From JANQEA01 sp964530075 (GTDB lineage Bacteria; Bipolaricaulota; Bipolaricaulia; UBA7950; UBA9294): a DNA stretch of 42,108 nucleotides. A program made the position numbers and the translations under genes. Position 1 is the stretch's first letter. Every line of letters begins with the position of its first letter. Shown in pieces: positions 15,857 through 23,989 of this stretch. The notes below the pieces were generated by a model. It did not search any database. It saw only the letters and a list, made by a program, of their open reading frames with translations, and was not told the DNA's origin. The stretch covers positions 1 through 42,108 of the forward strand of contig CAZGXU010000016.1 of the NCBI GenBank assembly GCA_964530075.1. The letters run 5' to 3'.

Positions 15857-16853
15857 CGGCGGACACCTCTCTTCGCTCCGATTTCATCGTTCCCTCGTCG
15901 TACAGGAAGCACTTCACCAGGACGCCTTCCACGTCGACGTCGGGCGGCACGGCCTCCCGGCAGACGTCCATGACCTCCGGGCACCGGCCGGCGAATCGAC
16001 AGCCGCGCCTCAGGTACTCCTCGTGCTCGATGTCGGTCAGGCGGATCGACTCCTTCCACCTCCTGCTCGGATCCGCCTCCGGGATCGACGCGCGCAGGAG
16101 CTTCGTGTACGGATGCCTGGGGGACATCAGGACGCCCTCCACCCCGCCCTTCTCGATGACGTTCCCCCTGAACATGACGGCGATCCGATCGCAGACGTAG
16201 TAGGCCGTCGCGAGATCGTGCGTGATGTAGATCACGCTCACGTCGAACTCGTCCCGAAGCTGCTTGAACAGGTTCACGATCGACATCCGAAGCGACGCAT
16301 CGACCATGGAAACCGGCTCGTCGGCGAGGAGGAGCGCCGGTTTGGTCAAGAGCGCCCTGGCGATCGAGATGCGCTGCAGCTGGCCGCCCGAGAACTCGCT
16401 CGGATACCTGCCCGAGACCTCCCTGAAGCTCAACCCGACCGCCTTCAGCGTCTCGTCGACCAGCGTCTCCGCCCCCTTGCCGCCGCTCGAGAGCCCGTAG
16501 TTGCGGACCGTCTCGAAGAAGTACCGCTCGACGCGGCGCAGCGGATTGAACGTCTCGAACGGGTTCTGAAAGATCGCCTGCACCCCTTGCGTGAACCAGA
16601 CCTTCTCCCGCTTCCTCGGCCTGCGTTTCCTGTCCGCCCCGTGCAGGATGGAGCCGGAGGTCGGCTCCTCGAACCCGAGGATCAGCCTCGAGGTCGTCGT
16701 CTTGCCGCACCCGCTCTCTCCGGCCAGCGCGAAGATCTCCGCCGGCATCACGCGGAAGGAGATGTCGTCGACCGCCGTGATGCGCAGGCGCGACAGCGGA
16801 CTGCCGAACGCGAAATCCTTGCACAGATTTCTGATCTCAAGCAGCGCGCCCAT
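15846..16853 (-). CDS. Oligopeptide-type ABC importer ATPase, DppF/OppF-like
   Basis: A 335-residue ATPase with Walker A GESGCGKTT (about 44-52), the Q-loop region AIFQNP, signature FSGGQLQR, Walker B LLLADEP and switch His in ITHD. The C-terminal GCRFAGRCPEVMDVC block is the Cys-rich tail typical of Opp/Dpp ATPases. It overlaps the partner ATPase gene by 17 bases and the GH3 gene by 11. In Thermotoga-like bacteria this importer class carries oligosaccharides, and the xylan-degrading neighbours suggest that here. Confidence 0.93.
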   Translation of the reverse strand: MGALLEIRNLCKDFAFGSPLSRLRITAVDDISFRVMPAEIFALAGESGCGKTTTSRLILGFEEPTSGSILHGADRKRRPRKREKVWFTQGVQAIFQNPFETFNPLRRVERYFFETVRNYGLSSGGKGAETLVDETLKAVGLSFREVSGRYPSEFSGGQLQRISIARALLTKPALLLADEPVSMVDASLRMSIVNLFKQLRDEFDVSVIYITHDLATAYYVCDRIAVMFRGNVIEKGGVEGVLMSPRHPYTKLLRASIPEADPSRRWKESIRLTDIEHEEYLRRGCRFAGRCPEVMDVCREAVPPDVDVEGVLVKCFLYDEGTMKSERREVSADVR

Positions 16854-17856
16854 CGCGACCTCCCTCGACCAACCAGCAGGCCACCCGATGTGCCCCCCCG
16901 ACGTCGAGGACGCGGGGCATCCGCGCGACGCACGCGTCCATGGCGTGAGGACACCGCGGATGGAACGGGCAACCGCTCGGCAGCTCCGCCAAGGACGGAG
17001 GGCTCCCGGGAGCGCTCCGCCTCAGCGTCTTGTCGCCGAACTTGGGCAACGAGTCGATCAGGTACTGTGTGTACGGGTGGAGCGGCTTTCCGAAGACCTG
17101 CTCGACGGTCGCTTCTTCGATCATCACCCCGGCGTACATGATGCCGATCCGGTCGGCCACGTTGGCGTGAACGCCCATGTCGTGCGTGACGAGCACGATC
17201 GTGTTCTTGAGCCTTTCCTGGATACTCTTGAGGAGCTGGATGACGCCACGCTGCACGACCACGTCGAGGGCCGTCGTCGGCTCGTCTCCGATCATGATCC
17301 TCGGCCCGAGCAGTGCCGCGAGCGCAATCGTGACCCGCTGCCGCATGCCACCGGACAGCTGGTGCGGATACGCGTTCAGGACCTTCGGCGGCAGCCCGAG
17401 CTGATGCAGATGATCCCTGGCGATCGCCAGCGTGTCGCGTTTCGTCTTTCCCGCCACGTGGCTCTCGAGGAAGTCGCCGTAGGAGTCCTTCAGCCGCTTC
17501 ACGGGATTGAGCACGCTCATCGAGCCCTGCGGGACGTAGGAGACGTATTCCCACCGCAGCCTCCGCTTCTCCTCCCTGCCGAGGGAATAGACGTCGATCT
17601 CCTCGCCGTCCCGAACGTAGAGCACCTTCCCGCCGATCAGGCGCAGCGGCGGCTCGATCGCTGAGTAGAGCGCCTTAAGGAGCGTCGTCTTGCCGCAGCC
17701 GCTCTCGCCCGCGATGCCGTAGACCTCGTTCTCGCGGATCTCGAGGTCGACGCCGTTGACCGCCTTGACGACCTTCTCGGTCCCGAACGCGTCGAGGACG
17801 TAGAACGCCTTCAGCTCCTCCGTCCTGAGCACGAGTCCGCCGGGTCCGCCCGTCAT
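16837..17856 (-). CDS. Oligopeptide-type ABC importer ATPase, DppD/OppD-like
   Basis: A 339-residue ATPase with Walker A GESGCGKTT, signature LSGGMRQR, Walker B MIGDEPTTALD and switch His in VTHD. The Cys-rich tail GCPFHPRCPHAMDAC matches its partner. The ATG at 17856 overlaps the permease stop (ATGA); a much longer in-phase frame upstream is the shadow of the permease genes. Together with the 15846-16853 ATPase it forms the motor heterodimer of the importer. Confidence 0.93.
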   Translation of the reverse strand: MTGGPGGLVLRTEELKAFYVLDAFGTEKVVKAVNGVDLEIRENEVYGIAGESGCGKTTLLKALYSAIEPPLRLIGGKVLYVRDGEEIDVYSLGREEKRRLRWEYVSYVPQGSMSVLNPVKRLKDSYGDFLESHVAGKTKRDTLAIARDHLHQLGLPPKVLNAYPHQLSGGMRQRVTIALAALLGPRIMIGDEPTTALDVVVQRGVIQLLKSIQERLKNTIVLVTHDMGVHANVADRIGIMYAGVMIEEATVEQVFGKPLHPYTQYLIDSLPKFGDKTLRRSAPGSPPSLAELPSGCPFHPRCPHAMDACVARMPRVLDVGGAHRVACWLVEGGRDGRAA

Positions 17857-18707
17857 CCCGCACCGACCCTCTGAATCCGCGTCCTCGGATCGAGGTACTC
17901 GCTGATGCTGACCGAGAGCCAGTAGAGCGCGACGAACAGCAGGATCGCCAGGACAATCGGCGTCAGCAGCCACCACCACAAGCCGAGGAGGAGGGCCTGA
18001 TAGCTGATCGCCCACTGGAGCATCGTCCCCAGCGTCGGGATGTCCAAGTTCGACAGCCCGAGGATCGCCAGCGTGATCTCCATTCCGATCGCCCACGCCA
18101 TGTTGTTGATGAGGGTGGAGAAGACGAGCGGCGTCGCGAACGGCAGGTACTCCTTCATCACCAGGCGCATCGTCTTCGTTCCCGATAGGACGGCGGTCTG
18201 CGTGAATTCGCGCTCCCTCAGGCTCAGAATCTGCGAGCGGATCACCCGCGCGTCCCACGCCCACCCGAAGAACGCCAGCAGGAGCCCCAGGTTCACGAGG
18301 TTCATCCGCTCTCGGACCAGCATCGCCAGCAGGACGATGATCAGGAACAGCGGCATCACGAGGAAGCTGTCGCTGACGAACATCAGGACGCGGTCGGTCA
18401 GCCTCCCGCGGTACCCGGCGACCATCCCGACAACGACCGCGATGACCCTCGACACCGTCCCCGCGATGACGGAGATGATCAACGAGTTTCGCACGGCGAA
18501 CGTCGCCTGCCAGAAGACGTCCTGGCCCTTCGAATTCGTCCCGAGGAAGTGTGCCCAGGAGGGCCGAAGGTCCCTGGTCGCGTGCCACCAGAACGTCGGA
18601 TCGTACGGGGAAAACGCCGACAGGAGGGCGAGAATCAGCAGGAGCGAAAGCACGGTGAAGCTGAGGGCAAACCGGTAGTCCCTGAAGAGATCCCTGAGCA
18701 CTCTCAC
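17853..18707 (-). CDS. ABC importer permease, DppC/OppC-like
   Basis: A 284-residue inner-membrane protein with an N-terminal membrane segment after a short basic start, the LGTNSKGQDVF motif (LGTD-GRD in the family), and about five further hydrophobic helices. The cytoplasmic coupling loop lies around TAVLSGTKTMRLVMKEYLP (EAA-loop position). It is translated 12 bases after the first permease and overlaps the DppD-like gene by 4 bases. Substrate is inferred from the operon, not from this sequence. Confidence 0.92.
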   Translation of the reverse strand: MRVLRDLFRDYRFALSFTVLSLLLILALLSAFSPYDPTFWWHATRDLRPSWAHFLGTNSKGQDVFWQATFAVRNSLIISVIAGTVSRVIAVVVGMVAGYRGRLTDRVLMFVSDSFLVMPLFLIIVLLAMLVRERMNLVNLGLLLAFFGWAWDARVIRSQILSLREREFTQTAVLSGTKTMRLVMKEYLPFATPLVFSTLINNMAWAIGMEITLAILGLSNLDIPTLGTMLQWAISYQALLLGLWWWLLTPIVLAILLFVALYWLSVSISEYLDPRTRIQRVGAG

Positions 18708-18719
18708 GATCTTCGCCCC

Positions 18720-19727
18720 CTACATCAGCCGCACCCGCGGATCGAACAGCGGGTACACCAGGTCGATCACCAGGATCGCCGTCGTGATGGCCAGAATCGA
18801 GATCGCCGTGATCCCCATGATCAGGTTGTAGTCCCCCGTCACGATGGCGTTGTACAGCAGCGTCCCCAGGCCGGGGTAGGAGAAGACGATCTCCGTGATC
18901 AGCGCCCCGCTGAGGATCTGTCCAAGGGCCAACGCGAGGTTCGTGATCTGCGGGAGCATCGCGTTGCGGATCACATACCTCGACACGATTCGGCGCTCCT
19001 TGACGCCGCCGAGCTTCGCGTACTGGACAAAGTCCTCCGCGTTCACGTTCTGCACGATCAGCTTCATCGTCTGGAAGGTGGTCGCGGTTCCGAGGATGAC
19101 CATCGAGAGCGCGGGAAGGAACGCGTGTCGCAGCACGTCCGAGACGAAGGCCCAGCTGAACGCCGCCCTTCGCGCGATGTCTGTCCCTCCGGCGATCGGG
19201 AACAGCCGGACGACGTACCCGAACAGGATGAGGAGCGTCAGCGCGAAGATGTAGTACGGCATCGGTCGAACGATCATCGCCACCGTGTCGAGGGTCCTCG
19301 ACCACCGGCGGCGGGAGTAGTAGCCGGCCAATCCGCCGATCACGTTTCCGAGGGTCCACGACAGGAGCGTCGCCCAGAGGAGAAGGCCAGCGGTCCACGG
19401 GAGCGACGTCCGGATCAACGCCATGACCGGCGTCGGGAACTGGAAGAAGGAGACGCCGAAGTCGCCGGTGAAGACCCGCTTCCAGAACGCGCCGTACTGC
19501 TCGAGCATCGACCCCTCGAGCCCGTACATCTCCCGCAGGTCGTCCACCATCGCTTCGATCGATCCGGGGTCCAGATAGGAGCCGAACGACTGGAGCTGGG
19601 CGATCGTGCGCTGGACCGGATCGCTCGGCGTGAACCGGGGAATGAAGAAGACGGCCGTGATCCCGATGAAGATGACCAACACGTACTGGATGAATCGCGG
19701 AAGCAGATACCGCCTCACGAACCGCAT
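18720..19727 (-). CDS. ABC importer permease, DppB/OppB-like
   Basis: A 335-residue inner-membrane permease with an N-terminal helix (IQYVLVIFIGITAVFFI), a periplasmic region and five more helices. The coupling loop is near YAKLGGVKERRIVSRYVIRN, shortly before the conserved late helices (YPGLGTLLYNA). It is the first permease gene after the binding protein, separated from it by a GC-rich hairpin. Family length and layout are normal. Confidence 0.92.
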   Translation of the reverse strand: MRFVRRYLLPRFIQYVLVIFIGITAVFFIPRFTPSDPVQRTIAQLQSFGSYLDPGSIEAMVDDLREMYGLEGSMLEQYGAFWKRVFTGDFGVSFFQFPTPVMALIRTSLPWTAGLLLWATLLSWTLGNVIGGLAGYYSRRRWSRTLDTVAMIVRPMPYYIFALTLLILFGYVVRLFPIAGGTDIARRAAFSWAFVSDVLRHAFLPALSMVILGTATTFQTMKLIVQNVNAEDFVQYAKLGGVKERRIVSRYVIRNAMLPQITNLALALGQILSGALITEIVFSYPGLGTLLYNAIVTGDYNLIMGITAISILAITTAILVIDLVYPLFDPRVRLM

Positions 19728-19769
19728 CTTCTTCTCCTCAGGATCTTCCCTGCACGCTCCGATGAACAG

Positions 19770-19802
19770 GCCCCCGGGCAGGGCCTAGCCGTACCCGGGG
19801 GC
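19770..19802 (-). terminator. Intercistronic hairpin after the binding-protein gene
   Basis: GCCCCCGGG (19770-19778) and CCCGGGGGC (19794-19802) form a perfect 9-base GC stem with a 15-base loop, in the gap between the binding-protein stop and the permease start. There is no T-run, so a stabilising or attenuating role is more likely than full termination. Such hairpins commonly let the binding protein be made in excess over its membrane partners. Confidence 0.6.
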
Positions 19803-19816
19803 ATTCGTCTCAGCGT

Positions 19817-21700
19817 CTACTCACCCGTTGGCTCGAGGAACGGAGTCACGTACTTGAACGTCCCCCAATGCGTATACGGTCCCATGTAGGGGTTCTCCGA
19901 ACCGGGCCAATTGGTCCAATAGTACTCGTCCCACGTGACGAAACCGATGTACCCGAAGGTCGGGGTCCCCGGCATCTCCGTGAACGCGATCTTCAGAGCC
20001 TCGATGCCGAGGGCGTTCGTCGCCGCGGTGTCGGCCGGATCGGTCGCTCGCATCTGGGCGAGAACCGCATCCATCTCGGGGCTCGACCACCGCGAGTGGT
20101 TCCCGTTCGTCAATTCACCGATCGGTCTGACGTACCCGGAGTTCCACGCGTCGAGCGTCCGGTACAGGTCGACGCCGGCGCCCCAGGGCTCCTGAGCCGG
20201 CCAGTTCCCGGCAACGTCGAAGTCGCCGTTCTGCGTGATCGTCGCGGCGGCGTCCGACGGGACGTGCACCGCGTCGATCCCGAACTGCTTCCACTGCTGG
20301 ACCGCGGCCGAAGCGTTCTTGAACTCCAGATGCGACGTGTCCGATCGGCTGACGACTTCGATCCGCCACGGCGTGCCGTCGGGCAGGAGCCAGTTGCCGT
20401 CGGTGTCCCGCGAGAAGCCGTTCTTCTCGAGCAGCTTCGCCGCCGCCTCCGGCGCGTACTTGAACCAGCCGAGGCCGAACGCCGCCTCCTGAGCCGCCGG
20501 GTCGTCCGAGACGATGTACCCTCTGCCTCGCGCGTACTCGACGACGCGGGACGGCGCATCGGGATCGTACGGCTGGAACGTCTCGCCGTTGCCCAAGTCG
20601 AGCGTGAACGCCATCAGCCAGTCCTCCATCGGCTCGATGAAGTTCGCGGGATAGGAGCCGAGCGACGGGATGTGAACCGGGCTGAGCGTGCCCGTCCCGT
20701 CAACGGCCTGTCCGACGTACTCGACGATGTCGATCGCCAACGTCAGCGCCCAGCGGACGTCGGGGTTGTCGTACGGTGCCTTCGCCGTGTTGAAGATGAA
20801 TCCGGTGATCGCCGGATCGTTGTTCACAACCCACGGGAAGCCCGGTTGGTAGGCGCGGATCGTGTCGCCCTGCACCAGCGCCGCCTTGAGCCCCTCCGCC
20901 GAGAGGTCCACCGCGTCGAGCTGATGCGTCAGTTGGGCGATGATCTTCGCCCCCTCGTTGGCGAACGCCTGGAAGACGATGTACGTCGGTTCCGGTTCGC
21001 CGTAGAGGATCCCGGTCGGGCTGTTCGCCCAGTCCTCACGCTTCTCCCATACCGTCCAGTATCCAGCCGGGTCGTACGAATGCAGCTTGTACGGTCCGCA
21101 GCCGACGAACGGATTGAACTCGAACGTGATGGGGTCGTCGACTCCCTCGAAGATGTGCTTCGGCATGATCCACGTGCAGCCCCAGCGATCGAGGAACGTG
21201 GTGTGGAATCGCGAGTTCGGCTGCTTGAGATCGAAGCCGACTCGGTGATCGCCGATCTTGTAGACGAGCTCGACGTTCTCCGCGAAGAACGCGTGGTTGT
21301 TGAACCCCGGTGTGTCCATCAGGAGTTCGACGGTGAACACCACGTCGTCCGCGGTGAACGGAGTCCCATCGGACCACGTGACGCCCTCGCGGAGAGGGAT
21401 CTCCACGTGGTAGAAGTTGCTGCTGTAGACGGGATCGCCGGCCGCAAGCCCGTTGATGATCTCGCCGGTGGCGAAATCGACGGACCAGAGCGGCTCGTTC
21501 GCCAGGTTCTGCATCCCTCGATCCCGTGACTTCCATCCGACCCACTCGTTGAAATTGCCGGGCGTTCCGACGCGGCCGGTGAGTATGCTCGCGATCAGCG
21601 TCTCTTCGCGTGGAAGATCCGCGAGCTGGCCGACACCGACCAGGGGCAGGAACATCGCCACGGCAACCGCTAGCGCCAAGCACCAGTGCTTACGCCACAT
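19817..21700 (-). CDS. Family 5 extracellular solute-binding protein
   Basis: A 627-residue binding protein of the oligopeptide/oligosaccharide class. The ATG at 21700 was chosen over an in-frame GTG nine bases earlier because GGAGGT lies 7 bases upstream of it. The N-terminus (MWRKHWCLALAVAVAMFLP) is a classic signal peptide. Family features include VEIPLREGVTWSDGTPFTAD and a late LNTAK-like FIFNTAKAPYDNPDVR segment. It probably binds xylo-oligosaccharides, as the downstream operon carries GH3, xylA and xylB; Thermotoga uses related proteins for this. Confidence 0.9.
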   Translation of the reverse strand: MWRKHWCLALAVAVAMFLPLVGVGQLADLPREETLIASILTGRVGTPGNFNEWVGWKSRDRGMQNLANEPLWSVDFATGEIINGLAAGDPVYSSNFYHVEIPLREGVTWSDGTPFTADDVVFTVELLMDTPGFNNHAFFAENVELVYKIGDHRVGFDLKQPNSRFHTTFLDRWGCTWIMPKHIFEGVDDPITFEFNPFVGCGPYKLHSYDPAGYWTVWEKREDWANSPTGILYGEPEPTYIVFQAFANEGAKIIAQLTHQLDAVDLSAEGLKAALVQGDTIRAYQPGFPWVVNNDPAITGFIFNTAKAPYDNPDVRWALTLAIDIVEYVGQAVDGTGTLSPVHIPSLGSYPANFIEPMEDWLMAFTLDLGNGETFQPYDPDAPSRVVEYARGRGYIVSDDPAAQEAAFGLGWFKYAPEAAAKLLEKNGFSRDTDGNWLLPDGTPWRIEVVSRSDTSHLEFKNASAAVQQWKQFGIDAVHVPSDAAATITQNGDFDVAGNWPAQEPWGAGVDLYRTLDAWNSGYVRPIGELTNGNHSRWSSPEMDAVLAQMRATDPADTAATNALGIEALKIAFTEMPGTPTFGYIGFVTWDEYYWTNWPGSENPYMGPYTHWGTFKYVTPFLEPTGE

Positions 21701-21988
21701 ACAGTCCACCTCCAGCGTGCTAATCGGTTATCCTCAAGGACTGAGGAGCTGGCCGCGGTTTCGGTCCAACACTCGTGTGCGCACGTCTCGCGTTTGCGGG
21801 ACACACAGGTTCACGATGCGGATCGGCGTTGTCGCGGCCAGTTCTTCACTCCTCGGTCTGTTCGTCATCCTTCGTCTCCATCCTCGTTCTTCACCTCTTG
21901 TTTGTTCTCGTTCCACCGCGTGCCTTGCGTCGACCACCTCCTCGCGATCTAGATGGAGAGGTACTGCTTGTTGCCGTCGATCGTCCGC
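21701..21988 (-). other. Leader between the LacI gene and the binding-protein gene
   Basis: This 288-base gap is read in the same direction as both neighbours. The stretch at about 21850-21915 is strongly purine-rich on the minus strand. A small palindrome GTGCGCAC lies near 21776 and CCTCA/TGAGG at 21732-21746. I see no well-spaced -10/-35 pair and no copy of the GCAAA/TTTGC operator, so the importer genes may depend on read-through from the LacI promoter. Confidence 0.4.
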
Positions 21989-22990
21989 TCATTGGGGCAC
22001 CCGCGCCGACGACTCGCGCACCTCCAGCGTGCACTCCAGACAGACCTGCTCCGGCGGATTGGGATTCCCTTCGATTCGCCGGACGAGCATCCCCGCTGCT
22101 TGGTACCCCATCTCGAACGGCCGCTGCGCCACCGACGTGATCCCCGGGTAGAAGGACGACGCCCACGGAGGGTCGTCGAAACCGACGAGCGAAACGTCCT
22201 CCGGATAGCGCAGCCCCGCGGCCTTCAGATGTCTGAGAATGCCGAGCGTCATCAGGTTGTTCGAGCTGAAGATGGCCGTCACCCGATCGGCCGCGCTGAG
22301 GAGCGCCTTGGTTGCCATCTCGGCGCCCTCGATCTCGAGGCCGGCCTGGCGCACGTCGCCGTTGCGGATCTCGATCCCGGCGTCGGCCAGGCCTCGCCGC
22401 CAGCCGCGGATCCGGTCGTCAAAGCTGCGGATCCCCGAGATCTCGACGATCGCCCCGATTCGGCGGTGTCCGAGCTGGACGAGATGCCTCGCCGCCTCGT
22501 AGCCTCCACGCTCGTTGTCCGAGAAGACTTGATCGATCGGAAGCGCCACGGGGCGATCGACAACGACCAAGGGGGTACCCTGACGAACGAGCGGCTGGAG
22601 GGTGCGGTCTCCCTCCAACGTCGGCGCGACGACGAGTCCGTCGACGCGCTGCTCGGTCATCATCGCGATGTTTCGCTCCTCGACCGACGGGTCCTCGCCC
22701 GTGTTGCACAGCAACACGTCGTATCCGCTCTCGAGGACCCGATCCTCCACGCCACGGATGATCTCGGAGAAGAACATGTTCCCGACATCCGAGATGATGA
22801 CGGCGATCGTCTCGCTGCGACCGCGGCGGAGGCTTCTCGCGCGGCGATCGGGCTGGTAGTTGAGTTCGGCCACGGCGTCGCGAACGCGAGCGACAAGATC
22901 CTCGCTGACGAAGCGGGTGCCGTTGATAACGTGGGAAACTGTGGTGAGCGATACGCCGGCGTGTTCCGCAACCTCACGCATCGTCGCCAC
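21989..22990 (-). CDS. LacI-family repressor, probable xylose-regulon regulator
   Basis: A 333-residue repressor: helix-turn-helix MREVAEHAGVSLTTVSHVIN at 4-23, hinge helix near DRRARSLRRGRS, then a periplasmic-binding-protein-like sensor domain (TIAVIISDVGNMFFSEI onward). The GTG at 22990 was chosen because GGAGG lies 7 bases upstream. It heads the transport and xylose gene string. An array of GCAAA/TTTGC palindromes directly downstream of its -10 indicates autoregulation. The inducer is probably xylose or a xylo-oligosaccharide; I cannot tell it from the sequence. Confidence 0.92.
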   Translation of the reverse strand: MATMREVAEHAGVSLTTVSHVINGTRFVSEDLVARVRDAVAELNYQPDRRARSLRRGRSETIAVIISDVGNMFFSEIIRGVEDRVLESGYDVLLCNTGEDPSVEERNIAMMTEQRVDGLVVAPTLEGDRTLQPLVRQGTPLVVVDRPVALPIDQVFSDNERGGYEAARHLVQLGHRRIGAIVEISGIRSFDDRIRGWRRGLADAGIEIRNGDVRQAGLEIEGAEMATKALLSAADRVTAIFSSNNLMTLGILRHLKAAGLRYPEDVSLVGFDDPPWASSFYPGITSVAQRPFEMGYQAAGMLVRRIEGNPNPPEQVCLECTLEVRESSARVPQ

Positions 22991-23019
22991 CCGGAAGCCT
23001 CCGTCCTCTGAGCTGGTCG

Positions 23020-23084
23020 TGCAAACCTTTGCGCAAACCGTTGCGCAATCGTTTGCTTATAACACGGATCGGCTTGTATGTCAA
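23020..23084 (-). promoter_or_regulatory. LacI-gene promoter with tandem operator array
   Basis: On the minus strand TTGACA (23084-23079) and TATAAG (23061-23056) are 17 bases apart, the strongest promoter in the window. Right after the -10 come overlapping palindromes built from GCAAA/TTTGC arms: GCAAACCTTTGC (23021-23032), TTTGCGCAAA (23028-23037), GCGCAA-n4-TTGCGC (23031-23046) and GCAATCGTTTGC (23045-23056). CG-centred palindromes are typical LacI-family operators. Their position over the start of transcription would block initiation. Confidence 0.8.
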
Positions 23085-23150
23085 CAGGCAAACGGGGGAG
23101 GCGAATGCGGGAGAGTCGGTGGGGATCTCGCCGACCTTCCGGCGACGGCG

Positions 23151-23831
23151 CTAGACGTACGCCTCGTAGTCCGAGACGAGGAGGCGGCTAGGGGGCTCGT
23201 CCTCGTCGATCGCCGGGAACCGAGCCATCCCTTCCAGGAACTGGTTGTCCAGGCGGTCGTCGTTGACCGTCGAGATCTCCCCGACGAGGACGTCCCGATC
23301 GACGGCCCAGAACGAGTGGTAGACGTTCGGCGTGATCGTGACGCTCTGCCCGGGTTCGAGCGCGAGCTCGTGACCGGCGGGGACCTCGAGCGGAATCCCG
23401 TCGGAGACGAGCCTCACGGCCCCGTCCCCCAAACCGCCGCCCGCATCCGCAGGATACATCCTCACGATCAGTCGCCCTCCGCCTCGATTGATGATGTCCT
23501 CGACCTTCGAATCGTGACGATGCATCGGGGTCACTTGCTCGACGCGGACGATCATCGCCTTCTCCGCGTAGGAGACCCCGTCCTTTCCCCTGGGCTCCTC
23601 CGGGAGGCCGTTCCGCAGGGTGAACAGGACGAGGCCGACGCGCCGGAATTCTCCGCGGCCGAACTCCGTCACGTCCCAGCCGAGCCGCCGCTCGACGATC
23701 CCGCGGGCCCGCTCGGCCCGTTCGCGCCAATCGTCGATCGACCAGTGGGCGAACGGGGGAAGGGCGAACTGGCGTCCGGCGAAGAAGTCCATCGCTTCGC
23801 CGATGATCCGGTTGATCTCGGACCTTCTCAT
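23151..23831 (-). CDS. D-lyxose ketol-isomerase
   Basis: A 226-residue cupin-type sugar isomerase that interconverts D-lyxose and D-xylulose. The N-terminus RRSEINRIIGEAMDFF and FALPPFAHWS are typical of this family. Metal ligands lie in PMHRHDSKVEDIINRG (His-x-His with Glu) and the C-terminal NVYHSFWA. The ATG at 23831 has GGAGG 7 bases upstream. It ends 66 bases before the LacI promoter, so it forms its own unit ahead of the xylose operon. Its product feeds XylB, widening the pentose pathway. Confidence 0.88.
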   Translation of the reverse strand: MRRSEINRIIGEAMDFFAGRQFALPPFAHWSIDDWRERAERARGIVERRLGWDVTEFGRGEFRRVGLVLFTLRNGLPEEPRGKDGVSYAEKAMIVRVEQVTPMHRHDSKVEDIINRGGGRLIVRMYPADAGGGLGDGAVRLVSDGIPLEVPAGHELALEPGQSVTITPNVYHSFWAVDRDVLVGEISTVNDDRLDNQFLEGMARFPAIDEDEPPSRLLVSDYEAYV

Positions 23832-23863
23832 CGCTGTGCCTCCGGCGATTCCGTATCCTGACG

Positions 23864-23899
23864 ACTATACTACGCGCCGCCGTACGAATCAGCGATTCG
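23864..23899 (-). promoter_or_regulatory. Putative lyxose isomerase promoter and inverted repeat
   Basis: On the minus strand CTGATT (23892-23887) and TATAGT (23869-23864) are 17 bases apart. The -35 overlaps a perfect inverted repeat, CGAATC-AGC-GATTCG (23885-23899). This could be an operator for a local regulator; its arms differ from the GCAAA/TTTGC operators of the LacI gene. Confidence 0.4.
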
Positions 23900-23989
23900 C
23901 AAGGACTGGACGGGCGACGAAGCCGGGGTGAACGGCCCGACTCGGCCCGGTATCATCCGCGCATCACGCCAAAGGGGTGGGAGGCGTCC

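Noticed and set aside
21734..21937. 67-codon minus-strand frame between the LacI and binding-protein genes
   Set aside because: The start would abut the GGAGG with no spacing, and the product is Arg-rich and unlike any protein I know.
23020..23056. Short repeats near the LacI promoter as a CRISPR array
   Set aside because: The repeats are overlapping palindromes without spacers of uniform length, which fits operators, and there are no cas genes.
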